Virus record (IMG/VR): IMGVR_UViG_3300049215_000771
Coordinates: 248,001-312,000 of that record
DNA length: 64,000 bases
DNA from: a virus
Strand: one strand, 5' to 3'
A model generated the notes under the pieces. The model worked only from the letters and a program-made list of their open reading frames with translations, was not told the origin of the DNA and ran no database searches. This document shows positions 7,062 to 14,498 of the stretch, piece after piece. The translations under genes and the position numbers were made by a program. Position 1 is the first letter of the stretch; every line of letters begins with the position of its first letter.

Positions 7062-7685
7062 CTAAAATTCGTTGTGCTTCTGGAAGAGTACGTCGTGGAC
7101 GATCACCTTCTTCAAGTGATTCCCATACCGGCCCTTCCAGCGCTTTGCCATCATGCAGAACCGGCTGGTGTGTTCCGGGCGGTCCTCCCAAATTTCCAGA
7201 ACTTCCAGGTCTGAGTGAACGATCTCCCGCTCGATGAGTTCGATCTTGATCTCGAAAGTATCTCCGTGCTGCGGGTATCCCTTCATGCCACGGAAGTAAT
7301 ACTCGTCGAAGATCAGTTCCTTCACCGCCAGGATTTCCTTCACTCGATGCCGAATCTTGGCCGGACGACCCGTCATCAAGTAGCAGTTGGTGTCTTCCCT
7401 CGCCCGGTCAGCCTTGTAAGCAGCCAGCGTTTCAGAAATCCACATTTCCTCCGGGATCGGGTCCGGCACGAGCGGCGGCTGGAGCGTTTCGATCCGGCCC
7501 CACCAACCAGAAAACGGCCACAAGTTCCCCGTTTTCTCCAAGTACAGAACTTCTCCTTCGGGCCGATCCGGGGAGCGGAACAGCGTGCCGTCGAAGTCGT
7601 AAATGGAGGCACGGGAACGCTTTCGGACGTTCCGTGGAGCTTCAGCCCCAGGCAGCCACTTCGATAAGGTTTGTTCTTTGCTCAT
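7062..7685 (-). CDS. HAD-superfamily protein, Swiss Army Knife RNA-repair type
   Basis: 207 aa. HAD motif I DFDGT at residues 30-34, with Asp30 and Asp32. It is followed by the SAK-type sequence TLFRSP, GWWGR, LQPPLVP and a W before the helix. Motif II is LMTGR, with HRVKEILAVKELIFDEYYF after it, and the late acidic motif is IWEDRPEH. This order matches the HAD_SAK_1 family, linked by comparative genomics to RNA end repair (phosphatase/phosphodiesterase). RBS GGGAGGATT precedes the ATG, and it has its own promoter. The cREC gene lies downstream on the same strand. Confidence 0.8.
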   Translation of the reverse strand: MSKEQTLSKWLPGAEAPRNVRKRSRASIYDFDGTLFRSPDRPEGEVLYLEKTGNLWPFSGWWGRIETLQPPLVPDPIPEEMWISETLAAYKADRAREDTNCYLMTGRPAKIRHRVKEILAVKELIFDEYYFRGMKGYPQHGDTFEIKIELIEREIVHSDLEVLEIWEDRPEHTSRFCMMAKRWKGRYGNHLKKVIVHDVLFQKHNEF

Positions 7686-7745
7686 AATCCTCCCGCAACC
7701 ACGACTACGAGAGGAAGACCCCGTTTTATGGTTCCAGGTTCGGAA

Positions 7746-7773
7746 ATTGTACCAAGATTCTTGGGATTGTAAA
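7746..7773 (-). promoter_or_regulatory. Sigma70-like promoter with palindromic spacer
   Basis: Minus strand: TTTACA (7773-7768), 16-nt spacer, TACAAT (7751-7746); start near 7739, leader about 54 nt. The spacer contains the palindrome CCAAGATTCTTGG (7753-7765), well placed for a repressor. Confidence 0.7.
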
Positions 7774-7775
7774 GG

Positions 7776-8330
7776 TTACTTGCCGGCGTATCGAACCGTG
7801 ATGTCCATGCCTTCGTCGGTCGGGGTGATCTGGACCTGGAAACCATCGGGTCGGCGGGCGCTCATTTCGTTCATGGCGATAGCCCTAGCCTGTTTGATGG
7901 CCGAGTTCGGCTCGATATGACCGTGGACGTGGAAAACCCATGTGTTGGCCAGTGGGCGTTCTAGTGTGGCTTTGACGGTAGCATAACCACTACGGCCACC
8001 CTTCATCATGATGGTTTTACCTATTTTTTCCTTGACAGGTTCGGCTGGTGCGTCGGCGACATCGCTTTTGGGCATCTCTCCGACTGGCACACGAGGAGAT
8101 GTCCCATATGGCGTGTGAGTCGTGGCTGGATCGGCTGAGGCGACCATAGCGGGCCGGTCGGCGGCAGGAGAAGCAGGACGATTCATCAGTTTGTTCGCAC
8201 CCCAGGCGCTTGCGGCAAGTCCACCAAGGAGGCCCATTGTTTGTAGAAACTTGTTGTCCTTCAACGCCTCTACCAATTCAACATCCCTAACTTCCAACCA
8301 CTCGTTGAATGTTGGAAGTTTATTCTTCAT
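7776..8330 (-). CDS. Hypothetical membrane-associated/virion protein, 184 aa
   Basis: The ATG at 8330 is chosen because longer forms would lie inside the upstream gene; the two overlap by 11 nt. Layout: a short N-terminal peptide KLPTFNEWLEVRD, a hydrophobic stretch MGLLGGLAASAWGANKLM (about 32-49), a Pro/Ala/Asp-rich linker (50-100), and a C-terminal alpha/beta domain ending ITPTDEGMDITVRYAGK. The N-terminal peptide resembles the capsid-targeting-like starts of two other proteins here. Function unknown. Confidence 0.68.
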   Translation of the reverse strand: MKNKLPTFNEWLEVRDVELVEALKDNKFLQTMGLLGGLAASAWGANKLMNRPASPAADRPAMVASADPATTHTPYGTSPRVPVGEMPKSDVADAPAEPVKEKIGKTIMMKGGRSGYATVKATLERPLANTWVFHVHGHIEPNSAIKQARAIAMNEMSARRPDGFQVQITPTDEGMDITVRYAGK

Positions 8331-10047
8331 CGCCGCCATCGTCATCTCCCTTGTCATCGCCAAATCCGTGGTGCTTCGGTTTATCGAATCCGTGCTTCGG
8401 TTTATCGCCGCCGAAGTGGTGCTTGTTTTCTTCGTGATCGTCATCGCCCCCGAAGCCTGGTCGCTTCTCGTTCCTGCCGAAAGCTGGCTTCTTCGTATCT
8501 TCTTCATCCGGGCCGCTGTGTTTGCTTCCCTTCAGCTTGCCGACATTATCCTTCCAGCGGTTGGTAGAAAGATGGCGTTTGACATGATCGAACTCATGGC
8601 CGTGCGGTGCCCGACCCAAATGCTTGGTGTATGCAGGGTTGACAGACTTCTTGCCATCTTCGCCCTGGGTGTACGGAGACAAATCTTTGTCATCGTGACT
8701 CAAGAAGGCATCCGTCTCCGGGCCGACTTGCTTCGCCATTTGCAGCCACTCACGAATCTTGCTTTTGGTCAAGCCCGTGTGGGTGTTCTTCATGTCGTAG
8801 AACTGGTCAGGGTCATATTTGTTCTTTGCGCCCCAACTGTAGAGTTTCACCAGGTAAGCAATATCGCTGGCTTCTTGCTTGCTCCAGCCACCACCAATGA
8901 GCATGTTTTTTACATCTTCAGGCTCGTTATTGCGCAGTACCCAGGCCGGGGCGAGCCAACGGTCGCCACGAAAATCTTCTGGCATATCTTCTTCGTCAAA
9001 ATCAACGCCTGGAAAAACGGCGCTGAGAAGTCCAGTCTGCTTGAAAGACTTCATGTACTTGCGTGGGTCACTGTCCGGGTGTTCCAACCCATCCAGGAAC
9101 TCCTTGCGAACGTGGTCCTTCGGCACATCCTGAAGATCACGATGTCGTTCAAGGGCTTGTTTGTATTTGTCAGGAATCTTATCGGGGTTGCCGTAACGAT
9201 TTAGTTGCTTCATATAGCGCAGGGCCGTTGCCGGGTCTTCGCCTAGACGCTTGTTGAAATCACCAACAGCCACGACCTCGCCGTTCTTCAAGTGGTGAGC
9301 GCCGCCGTGAGGGTCCGTCAGTTCCGAGTTGTCGCCGTCTGCCGTGGTCAACGGAATGTACATAGCGTTCATCGTGAAGTCACGGTTCTGCGAATCATCT
9401 TCAATCGTGGATGCCGCTTCGCCTTTTTCTGCTTGTACTCGTCGGCTTTTTGGGTGTTTGCTGAGGGTGGCCAAGTCGAACTTTTCGCCGTTGATCTCGG
9501 CAGTCATTTCTATTTCCTTACCGGCTTTGTCCCAACGAGAAGCGTAGAAAATCTTGTTCTTTGTACCTGGGGCGGGGAGTTTGGCGTAGCGTTCATCCGA
9601 GGCATATTCGCCGCACCGTGGTTTTGTTTCGGTGAAGCCTGCATCGGGTTGAACGAGGATCATGCGCATTTCAGAAGGGGTGGCATCCGTCACCAGGTCG
9701 TAGTTCCTGGGGGTCTTTCCCTTCAGGTGGTCACGAACAGCACCACCTGTTAGCCACAGGTTCTTCTTCTTCAACTGTGGTTCTACTTCACCCTTGGTCT
9801 TCTCAATAGTCGTATAGCCAACGCCGACTTTATCGCTGTCGGTGAAGGCTTTGATGAGAAGTCGTAGGTTCGGGTGAGTCGTTCTGTTCACAGTGAACGG
9901 AGCGAACTCCTTGGAACCTTCAGTCTTCTGAAGTTTGATCTTGGACGTGATCTGAGGACGCTTCGGGCCTTCGCTGCCGCCACTGCTGCTGCTTCCGCCT
10001 TCCGCCTCTTCACGCAATGTGAAATACTTACCAAATAGGGTTTTCAT
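8320..10047 (-). CDS. CCA-adding/poly(A) polymerase-like nucleotidyltransferase, possibly capsid-targeted
   Basis: 575 aa. Class II nucleotidyltransferase head: LWLTGGAVRDHLKGKTPRNY (97-116) then DLVTDATP, NRDFTMNAMYIP (RRDFTxNA motif), and DPHGGA with GEDPATALRYMK (the EDPxRxLR motif). This family adds CCA to tRNA or A tails to RNA 3' ends. The usual metal-binding DxD is N115-Y-D117, so the first Asp is Asn and activity is uncertain. The N-terminus MKTLFGKYFTLREEAEGG followed by a Ser/Gly linker resembles T4 internal-protein capsid-targeting peptides. The C-terminal 90 residues are a repetitive Asp/His/Lys/Gly tail. Confidence 0.78.
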   Translation of the reverse strand: MKTLFGKYFTLREEAEGGSSSSGGSEGPKRPQITSKIKLQKTEGSKEFAPFTVNRTTHPNLRLLIKAFTDSDKVGVGYTTIEKTKGEVEPQLKKKNLWLTGGAVRDHLKGKTPRNYDLVTDATPSEMRMILVQPDAGFTETKPRCGEYASDERYAKLPAPGTKNKIFYASRWDKAGKEIEMTAEINGEKFDLATLSKHPKSRRVQAEKGEAASTIEDDSQNRDFTMNAMYIPLTTADGDNSELTDPHGGAHHLKNGEVVAVGDFNKRLGEDPATALRYMKQLNRYGNPDKIPDKYKQALERHRDLQDVPKDHVRKEFLDGLEHPDSDPRKYMKSFKQTGLLSAVFPGVDFDEEDMPEDFRGDRWLAPAWVLRNNEPEDVKNMLIGGGWSKQEASDIAYLVKLYSWGAKNKYDPDQFYDMKNTHTGLTKSKIREWLQMAKQVGPETDAFLSHDDKDLSPYTQGEDGKKSVNPAYTKHLGRAPHGHEFDHVKRHLSTNRWKDNVGKLKGSKHSGPDEEDTKKPAFGRNEKRPGFGGDDDHEENKHHFGGDKPKHGFDKPKHHGFGDDKGDDDGGDEE

Positions 10048-10079
10048 GTATCCTTCCCAATCGAGATAACAGCGTCTAT

Positions 10080-10087
10080 GTTATTTA
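10080..10087 (-). promoter_or_regulatory. Late-type promoter candidate TAAATAAC
   Basis: Minus strand, in the 80-bp gap between the 10128-10592 gene and the CCA-like gene, 32 nt before the latter's ATG (SD GGAAGGA). It resembles T4 late TATAAATA. Confidence 0.4.
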
Positions 10088-10127
10088 CTCTTTGCCAGAC
10101 TTTTTTCCCGAACGACCTGGGAAAATG

Positions 10128-10592
10128 TCATGGTGTTGGCGGCGCTTGCCAGCCAAACTTGTAGAGTAGATAGCCGCCCAAAATCATGAACAAGACCTTC
10201 AAGACCCAATCGAAGATTTGATTCATGCGTGTGTCGTGGTGAGATGTCTTGAGTTGGATTCCTTCCAGCTTCAATTCCATCACTTGCAACTTACCTTTCA
10301 ATTCTTCTACCTTGTTTTGGAGGAGATCAAGTTCTTTCTTGGTTTCGCCTGTGACATCTTTCGTTTCGAGGATGGTAAGTCGTTGGGTTACGGAGTGTTG
10401 TAGTTCCATGAATTTATCCAATCGCTCGTCGAGAGCATTCTGTCTTTCTACTAGCATCTTGACCCGTTCATCTATCCTTGACGTAAGATCGAACACCAAC
10501 TTAATGGATTCAGACACCTGGGTATAAAACTGCTCTGCAATCAAGGCTTTTTCTTCCGTGCTTGTGCTTCGAGTGGGCATATTTCCATCCAT
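10128..10592 (-). CDS. Coiled-coil protein with C-terminal membrane anchor
   Basis: 154 aa. A long heptad-patterned helix covers about residues 10-120 (VSESIKLVFDL through LEGIQLKTSHHD). It is followed by one membrane segment VLKVLFMILGGYLLYKFGW and the short tail QAPPTP. Tail-anchored topology places the coiled coil on the cytoplasmic side. It could be an envelope or lysis accessory protein. An alternative ATG (10580) has an SD-like GGATGG. It is divergent from the gene at 10624. Confidence 0.7.
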   Translation of the reverse strand: MDGNMPTRSTSTEEKALIAEQFYTQVSESIKLVFDLTSRIDERVKMLVERQNALDERLDKFMELQHSVTQRLTILETKDVTGETKKELDLLQNKVEELKGKLQVMELKLEGIQLKTSHHDTRMNQIFDWVLKVLFMILGGYLLYKFGWQAPPTP

Positions 10593-10611
10593 TCTTCTGA
10601 GGTAGCGACTA

Positions 10612-10623
10612 CATATCTACACC
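10612..10623 (+). promoter_or_regulatory. Late-type promoter candidate CATATCTACACC abutting the ATG
   Basis: The 12-mer directly precedes the ATG at 10624, with no Shine-Dalgarno. It matches 11 of 12 bases of CATATCTACTCC at 54097-54108, ahead of the probably highly expressed gene at 54143. Confidence 0.45.
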
Positions 10624-11142
10624 ATGAACGATGAACTTAAAACCGCCCAGGCTGAAGAATCGTCTCCTTTGGAAGAAATACCAACCACCAAAGGCGAACT
10701 TATCGAAGATGATCTCGATGACATTGAAAGCCTCATGCCCACCATGAATGTTGCTGTGCCCCAAGGAATGGTTCAAAAAGCTGAGATCATTTCAGACACT
10801 CAGCTTACCGGCATCTACGACGAAATCCTCACAATGCTTCGTAAGGAACACGAACAAGTAACAGATTACATTGACAACTTTGCCGAAATGGTTATCAACG
10901 GCGGCGATCCCAGCACATCTAGCAAAGAAGCACTGGTCAACCTCGTGAAGATCAGGACTGACATCCCCGACAAGATGGTGAAGGTTGCTGACTTGATGAC
11001 CCGGCTCAAGATGAAAGACCCCAACACCTACAAGCCATACTTAAACGCCCATCAGACCAACAACGTAGTGATTGGCGACACGACTGGCGAGCGGCGAGCC
11101 ATTTTGGACCATATCAAGAAGGCGAAGAAGAAGAATAAATAA
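10624..11142 (+). CDS. Hypothetical protein, possible small-terminase-like
   Basis: 172 aa. Acidic disordered start (EESSPLEEIPTTKGELIEDD), a helical core (about 55-135), then HQTNNVVIGDTTGERRAILDHIKKAKKKNK at the C-terminus. Helical core plus a tail with NNVVIGDT and a helix resembles T4-type gp16 small terminases of cyanophages (their tail VFVGSTxxLQ), but this is a pattern resemblance only and no large terminase is in view. It opens the plus-strand virion block and appears to be leaderless. Confidence 0.6.
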   Translation: MNDELKTAQAEESSPLEEIPTTKGELIEDDLDDIESLMPTMNVAVPQGMVQKAEIISDTQLTGIYDEILTMLRKEHEQVTDYIDNFAEMVINGGDPSTSSKEALVNLVKIRTDIPDKMVKVADLMTRLKMKDPNTYKPYLNAHQTNNVVIGDTTGERRAILDHIKKAKKKNK

Positions 11143-11185
11143 CGGCTACTAACATATCATGTCATCAATTTGAAAGGGGTATGAC

Positions 11186-12565
11186 ATGAAACCAGTGTGG
11201 CCTCCTCAGCCAAAGGTAAGGAAAATGAAGTTCAATACTAATAGTTGGTTCAAGCGAAAACTTCTCGAAGCTGGCGATCCTGCCGGCAACGCAGATGGCA
11301 ACCCGCCAATGGGCAACATGGGCGGCGGTCCAGGTGGGTTTGGTGCTGCGCAACCGCCACAGCCAGGACAAGACCCGAACGTAGCAAATCCAGCGATGGC
11401 GAAAACCCCCGACGCCGGCCAAGGTCCAAACGATCCATCCAAATCAGGCCAACAACCCGATGTTTCCGGTGATCCTGCGGCTCCTGACATGCCGGATGAA
11501 GGCGACGAGATGGACTTTGAGCAGTGGAAGGACTCGTACTTCAAAGAATCCGTCAAGGGCGATGTCAACAAACTGATTGACATGATCCATCAAGTTCGTG
11601 ATCTCGAACTCGACCCATATCCACGGAAGTTTGTTGAGGACAATTTGCAGATCGTTTTCTTGCGCCAGAACGCCAACATTGACAAGGCCAGCAAGGAAAT
11701 CCGCAAACTCATCAAGCAGGAACTCGATCAGAACAACCCATCTACAACCCTGGTCAACCATATCACCACTGTTCTCCAGCAGATGCCAGAACTTAGTAAT
11801 GTGTTCATCAAGTTGAAAGGGTTGCTGGGCATGAAGGGCGATTTGCATCGTAAATACATTGCCGCTTTGATTGGTGGTGTTCAGGTCGGCACGGGCGGCA
11901 ACGCCGAAGATGTAATCTACAACGAGAAAGACTACTCGATCCGTGTCTCCACCAGGTACAACGACCGCTGGGGCCGAGTTGACATCGGCAAATGGGCGTT
12001 GCGTGAAGACGACCCGGAGCGTTACCTGTCCGAGCCTGAGTTGAAGCGATTGGAAGGTGAAGGTTCGCCGGGTGAGAAGGAAGAACTGCGCAAGCGCATC
12101 GTTGTGGAATCCATCGCCGAGCAGTTCAAGCAAAGGGCGTTCATTGTGAACGTCGTTGGCAAGAACGGAACTGTCTACACCCTGGGCTGGGACTTGGCTG
12201 GCAGTTTGAAGGCCGCTTACACGGCGGGCAAGCTGGTAGTGAGAACCATTCAGGCCGAGAACTCGGACTCCATGATTACGGATGACGGAGAGATCATTCC
12301 GTATGTTGACATCAAAGTTCGCTATATGAAGGAAACAGGCGGACAGGATGAGGATGGCAAGCCTGAGAAGGAAGAACACGATTTCCTGGAAAGGATTGAC
12401 GGCACCTTGTTCCTTACTTCTCGATTCAACATTTTGCGTGAGGCGGCATCCAGCTTCCAGGGTATTGTGTTGAAAGAAACCCCCTACACCGGCAACCCTT
12501 CTGACTTGAGGGTATTGCAGCGGTGTGTGCCGAGCGCTCCTGAAATTTTACTGAGGCAGTGCTAA
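11186..12565 (+). CDS. Virion-associated protein with Pro/Gly-rich N-terminus
   Basis: 459 aa. Strong SD GAAAGGGG precedes the ATG at 11186; an inner ATG at 11225 would begin MKFNTNSWFKRKLLEAGDP. That inner sequence looks like a capsid-targeting peptide with a T4-protease-type site (LLE/AG). A Pro/Gly/Gln/Asn-rich disordered region follows (about 30-105), then a helical domain (110-235) and a beta-rich C-terminal domain with DGTLFLTSRFNIL. Position ahead of the tail genes suggests a virion or assembly role. Family not recognised. Confidence 0.7.
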   Translation: MKPVWPPQPKVRKMKFNTNSWFKRKLLEAGDPAGNADGNPPMGNMGGGPGGFGAAQPPQPGQDPNVANPAMAKTPDAGQGPNDPSKSGQQPDVSGDPAAPDMPDEGDEMDFEQWKDSYFKESVKGDVNKLIDMIHQVRDLELDPYPRKFVEDNLQIVFLRQNANIDKASKEIRKLIKQELDQNNPSTTLVNHITTVLQQMPELSNVFIKLKGLLGMKGDLHRKYIAALIGGVQVGTGGNAEDVIYNEKDYSIRVSTRYNDRWGRVDIGKWALREDDPERYLSEPELKRLEGEGSPGEKEELRKRIVVESIAEQFKQRAFIVNVVGKNGTVYTLGWDLAGSLKAAYTAGKLVVRTIQAENSDSMITDDGEIIPYVDIKVRYMKETGGQDEDGKPEKEEHDFLERIDGTLFLTSRFNILREAASSFQGIVLKETPYTGNPSDLRVLQRCVPSAPEILLRQC

Positions 12566-12780
12566 TGTGTTGCTGTTTTGGTGGCTGTTTGAGTTCCGGC
12601 AGGGAGAAGTACCATGAAGGATGGGTTGTTTTGTACAACAAAGGCAACCCCGTTCCTTACTTGACGAGTACATGGTCAGACTACCCGCCGAAGTATTTCA
12701 AAACGAAGGAAGAAGCCGAGGCAGTGTGCCAGGCTTTGAGATTCGGCGGCTGGGCCGCAAAAGGAGGAGTATGCCAGTAA
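12565..12780 (+). CDS. Small Cys-rich N-terminus protein, 71 aa
   Basis: The ATG overlaps the previous stop as TAATG; GAGG lies 9 nt upstream. It begins MCCCFGGCLSSG, so four of the first eight residues are Cys, suggesting metal binding or acylation. A compact domain follows (YHEGWVVLYNKGNPVPYL and KTKEEAEAVCQALRFGG) that looks like a small alpha/beta fold. The 3' end overlaps the next gene by 10 nt. Function unknown. Confidence 0.6.
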   Translation: MCCCFGGCLSSGREKYHEGWVVLYNKGNPVPYLTSTWSDYPPKYFKTKEEAEAVCQALRFGGWAAKGGVCQ

Positions 12781-13256
12781 CAATGTTCATGGAATTCGTT
12801 GACCGCCAACAACGGGAATCGAGAAGGCATCTCAAGATCATGGAGAAACTTCTCAAAAGCCAAGGTATGCAGGTGAAGTCCCATCTTGAAGACGAAGACC
12901 CCTACATTTTCGTCAAAACAACTACACCAAGGCTGAGTTTTGACGGCATCAGAATCTACGAGATAGGCGAAGCCCTTGCCTATCGGGTCGTGAAAGAAGA
13001 AAAAACTGAACCTTACGGCAAGGCGTACTCATTGAATCTTGAACAAATGTTCAACGATTTCATGAGTGAAAACAAGATGGAATCGGAGCAAGCGGGCAAG
13101 AAGGTAATCGAGAGTGTTTTGAACGAGTTGAAGAAATTCTTCGACAAAAGTGCAACAGCCGAGAAGGAATTGAAAGCTGGCGACTTGGATGGGACTGGCA
13201 TCATCCTGAGAACAGGTGGTACGGATTACTCCAGCCTGGTCTTCAACAAGCCATAA
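12771..13256 (+). CDS. Hypothetical protein, 161 aa
   Basis: The start at 12771 is set by the strong SD AAGGAGG just upstream. Sequence begins MPVTMFMEFVDRQQRESRRH. Helical N-terminus, a short beta region (PYIFVKTTTPRLSFDGIRIYEIG), a helical middle (SLNLEQMFNDFMSENKME), and a closing segment TGIILRTGGTDYSSLVFN. No family recognised. It is the last gene before a strong terminator, so the unit 10624-13256 appears to end here. Confidence 0.7.
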   Translation: MPVTMFMEFVDRQQRESRRHLKIMEKLLKSQGMQVKSHLEDEDPYIFVKTTTPRLSFDGIRIYEIGEALAYRVVKEEKTEPYGKAYSLNLEQMFNDFMSENKMESEQAGKKVIESVLNELKKFFDKSATAEKELKAGDLDGTGIILRTGGTDYSSLVFNKP

Positions 13257-13262
13257 AGCTGA

Positions 13263-13325
13263 CCGGGGCTGAGACTAGCTGAAGGCATTTTTGTGCCTCT
13301 TAATGCTGTCTCAGCCCCGGTTTTT
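13263..13325 (+). terminator. Strong rho-independent terminator
   Basis: 13-bp perfect stem CCGGGGCTGAGAC (13263-13275) with GTCTCAGCCCCGG (13308-13320), followed by TTTTT. A smaller hairpin AGGCA/TGCCT lies in the loop. It closes the plus-strand unit before the convergent zinc-ribbon gene. Confidence 0.9.
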
Positions 13326-13366
13326 CGTGTTTCTAGGGCTTCCTATTGAAGATTAGTCAGCCCCGT

Positions 13367-13831
13367 TCAGCCCCCACCGCCCCGTCGAACCGCCTGCTGA
13401 ACCATCTGCTTCAGTTGGCCCACTTCAACAGGGCTAAACTCCGAAGAAAGCGACTCAATTCTTTGAAGAAGTTCGTTGCCCTTGGCAACTGAACAAGAAT
13501 ACCCATTCAAGGTCCGAGCCACCATCTCGTAGTTAGTTTCCCACTCGGTCCCAGGAAATCGGTCAGGTCGCCTGGGCAGTTTGCGACAACAAGAGTAGCA
13601 CCGCTGCGGCCCGATGTAGCCACCACGATCCCCACCTGAACGAAGTTCCAGTGGCGTCCAGCAATACAAGCACCCGGTCATCATGAATTCCAGGCCGACC
13701 ACCGACCAGAATCCAACTTCGGCCTCCAAACCCATGAAGGTGTGATTGCACTTCCGGCAGGTAAATTCCCGAAAGCGGCTTGCGCCGCCTATCTTTACGC
13801 CTGCCTTGCACTTCGGACAAATCAGTTTCAT
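13367..13831 (-). CDS. Zinc-ribbon protein, 154 aa
   Basis: From MKLICPKCKAG at 13831; longer forms would run through the promoter and the divergent gene. Two paired CxxC sets: CPKC with CRKC (residues about 5-30) form a first ribbon, and CLYC with CYSC (about 53-80) a second. A helical C-terminus follows (ELLQRIESLSSEF, VGQLKQMVQQAVRRGGGG). Probably a nucleic-acid or protein-binding regulator. It has its own sigma70-like promoter and a leader of about 65 nt, so early expression is likely. Confidence 0.72.
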   Translation of the reverse strand: MKLICPKCKAGVKIGGASRFREFTCRKCNHTFMGLEAEVGFWSVVGLEFMMTGCLYCWTPLELRSGGDRGGYIGPQRCYSCCRKLPRRPDRFPGTEWETNYEMVARTLNGYSCSVAKGNELLQRIESLSSEFSPVEVGQLKQMVQQAVRRGGGG

Positions 13832-13901
13832 GGTCCGTTCTCCCTTTCGCAAGGAAGACCGTGGGAACTTCCCAGGGTTCGGAATTTTTCTCCCTCCTTC
13901 G

Positions 13902-13929
13902 ATGATACGCCGTTTTTGCCAGTTGTAAA
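13902..13929 (-). promoter_or_regulatory. Sigma70-like promoter of the zinc-ribbon gene
   Basis: Minus strand: TTTACA (13929-13924), 16-nt spacer, TATCAT (13907-13902). CTTTACAA and AACGGnGTATCATC are shared with the lysS promoter. Confidence 0.7.
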
Positions 13930-13932
13930 GCC

Positions 13933-13938
13933 TAGATA
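13933..13938 (+). promoter_or_regulatory. Late-type -10 candidate TAGATA, 5 nt before ATG
   Basis: TAGATA-ACGCA-ATG. Same 5-nt spacing as before the genes at 2597, 39637 and 62002; no Shine-Dalgarno. Confidence 0.45.
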
Positions 13939-13943
13939 ACGCA

Positions 13944-14474
13944 ATGAACCCGAATCTTTTCCAGACGCTCGAACAGTGCTTGAAGAACAACAACGCCCTG
14001 GCCGGGCCGACAACTCCCGTCATCCAGAAGGGAAGTCTGGTGAAGTTTGGCTACCTGTACGCAAAGCCAGGTCACGATCAAACACCGATGGTTTTGATTA
14101 CCGACATCTGGCCGGCGTACATCAGGGGGTTGAATCTGAACTACTTGACGTTTCCGATTATCAAAGGGTTGTTGCAACAGTTCGGGGAGAAGCCGACGTT
14201 CTCGTATCAGAACATCAAAGGTCAGGACTACATAGTATCAGCATTTCGCCAATACAAACGTCCTGGCATCAGCGCCATCCAGAAGCTAAACAGCCCTTTC
14301 TTACTGAACGCACTCGCTTGTGCCCGCTCCACTGATCCAAGCGAAGTCGAACAGATGAGAAAAGTCATTCGTGACCAGCTTCGTCAGCAGACTAACCCTT
14401 CTGCGGCTCCTTCTGCCGAGATGCCTGTTGGTGGAAATCCCACCCAACAACAGCCTCCAGCGCCAGGAGTTTGA
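13944..14474 (+). CDS. Virion/assembly protein of unknown role, 176 aa
   Basis: The conserved-looking core is KGSLVKFGYLYAKPGHDQTP then MVLITDIWPAYIRGLNLNYL (about residues 29-68). That is a small beta-barrel-like domain of the kind seen in hypothetical virion proteins of T4-like phages (pattern P.V.ITD...IRG.NL.YLTF). The C-terminal 40 residues are Gln/Pro-rich and disordered. It directly precedes the tape measure, 24 nt apart, and opens the plus unit without an SD. Confidence 0.65.
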   Translation: MNPNLFQTLEQCLKNNNALAGPTTPVIQKGSLVKFGYLYAKPGHDQTPMVLITDIWPAYIRGLNLNYLTFPIIKGLLQQFGEKPTFSYQNIKGQDYIVSAFRQYKRPGISAIQKLNSPFLLNALACARSTDPSEVEQMRKVIRDQLRQQTNPSAAPSAEMPVGGNPTQQQPPAPGV

Positions 14475-14498
14475 AAATGCGAACTAATTTAGGTAGAC

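Noticed and set aside
5777-7237. Long plus-strand frame of 486 codons
   Set aside because: Runs antisense to three minus-strand genes with promoters, SDs and recognisable HAD and receiver motifs.
8331-8507. Longer N-terminus for the gene ending at 7776
   Set aside because: It would lie wholly inside the His/Asp-rich end of the upstream gene in another frame; the ATG at 8330 gives an ordinary 11-nt overlap.
13832-14023. Longer form of the zinc-ribbon protein
   Set aside because: It crosses its own promoter and the divergent gene; MKLICPKC at 13831 is the natural start.
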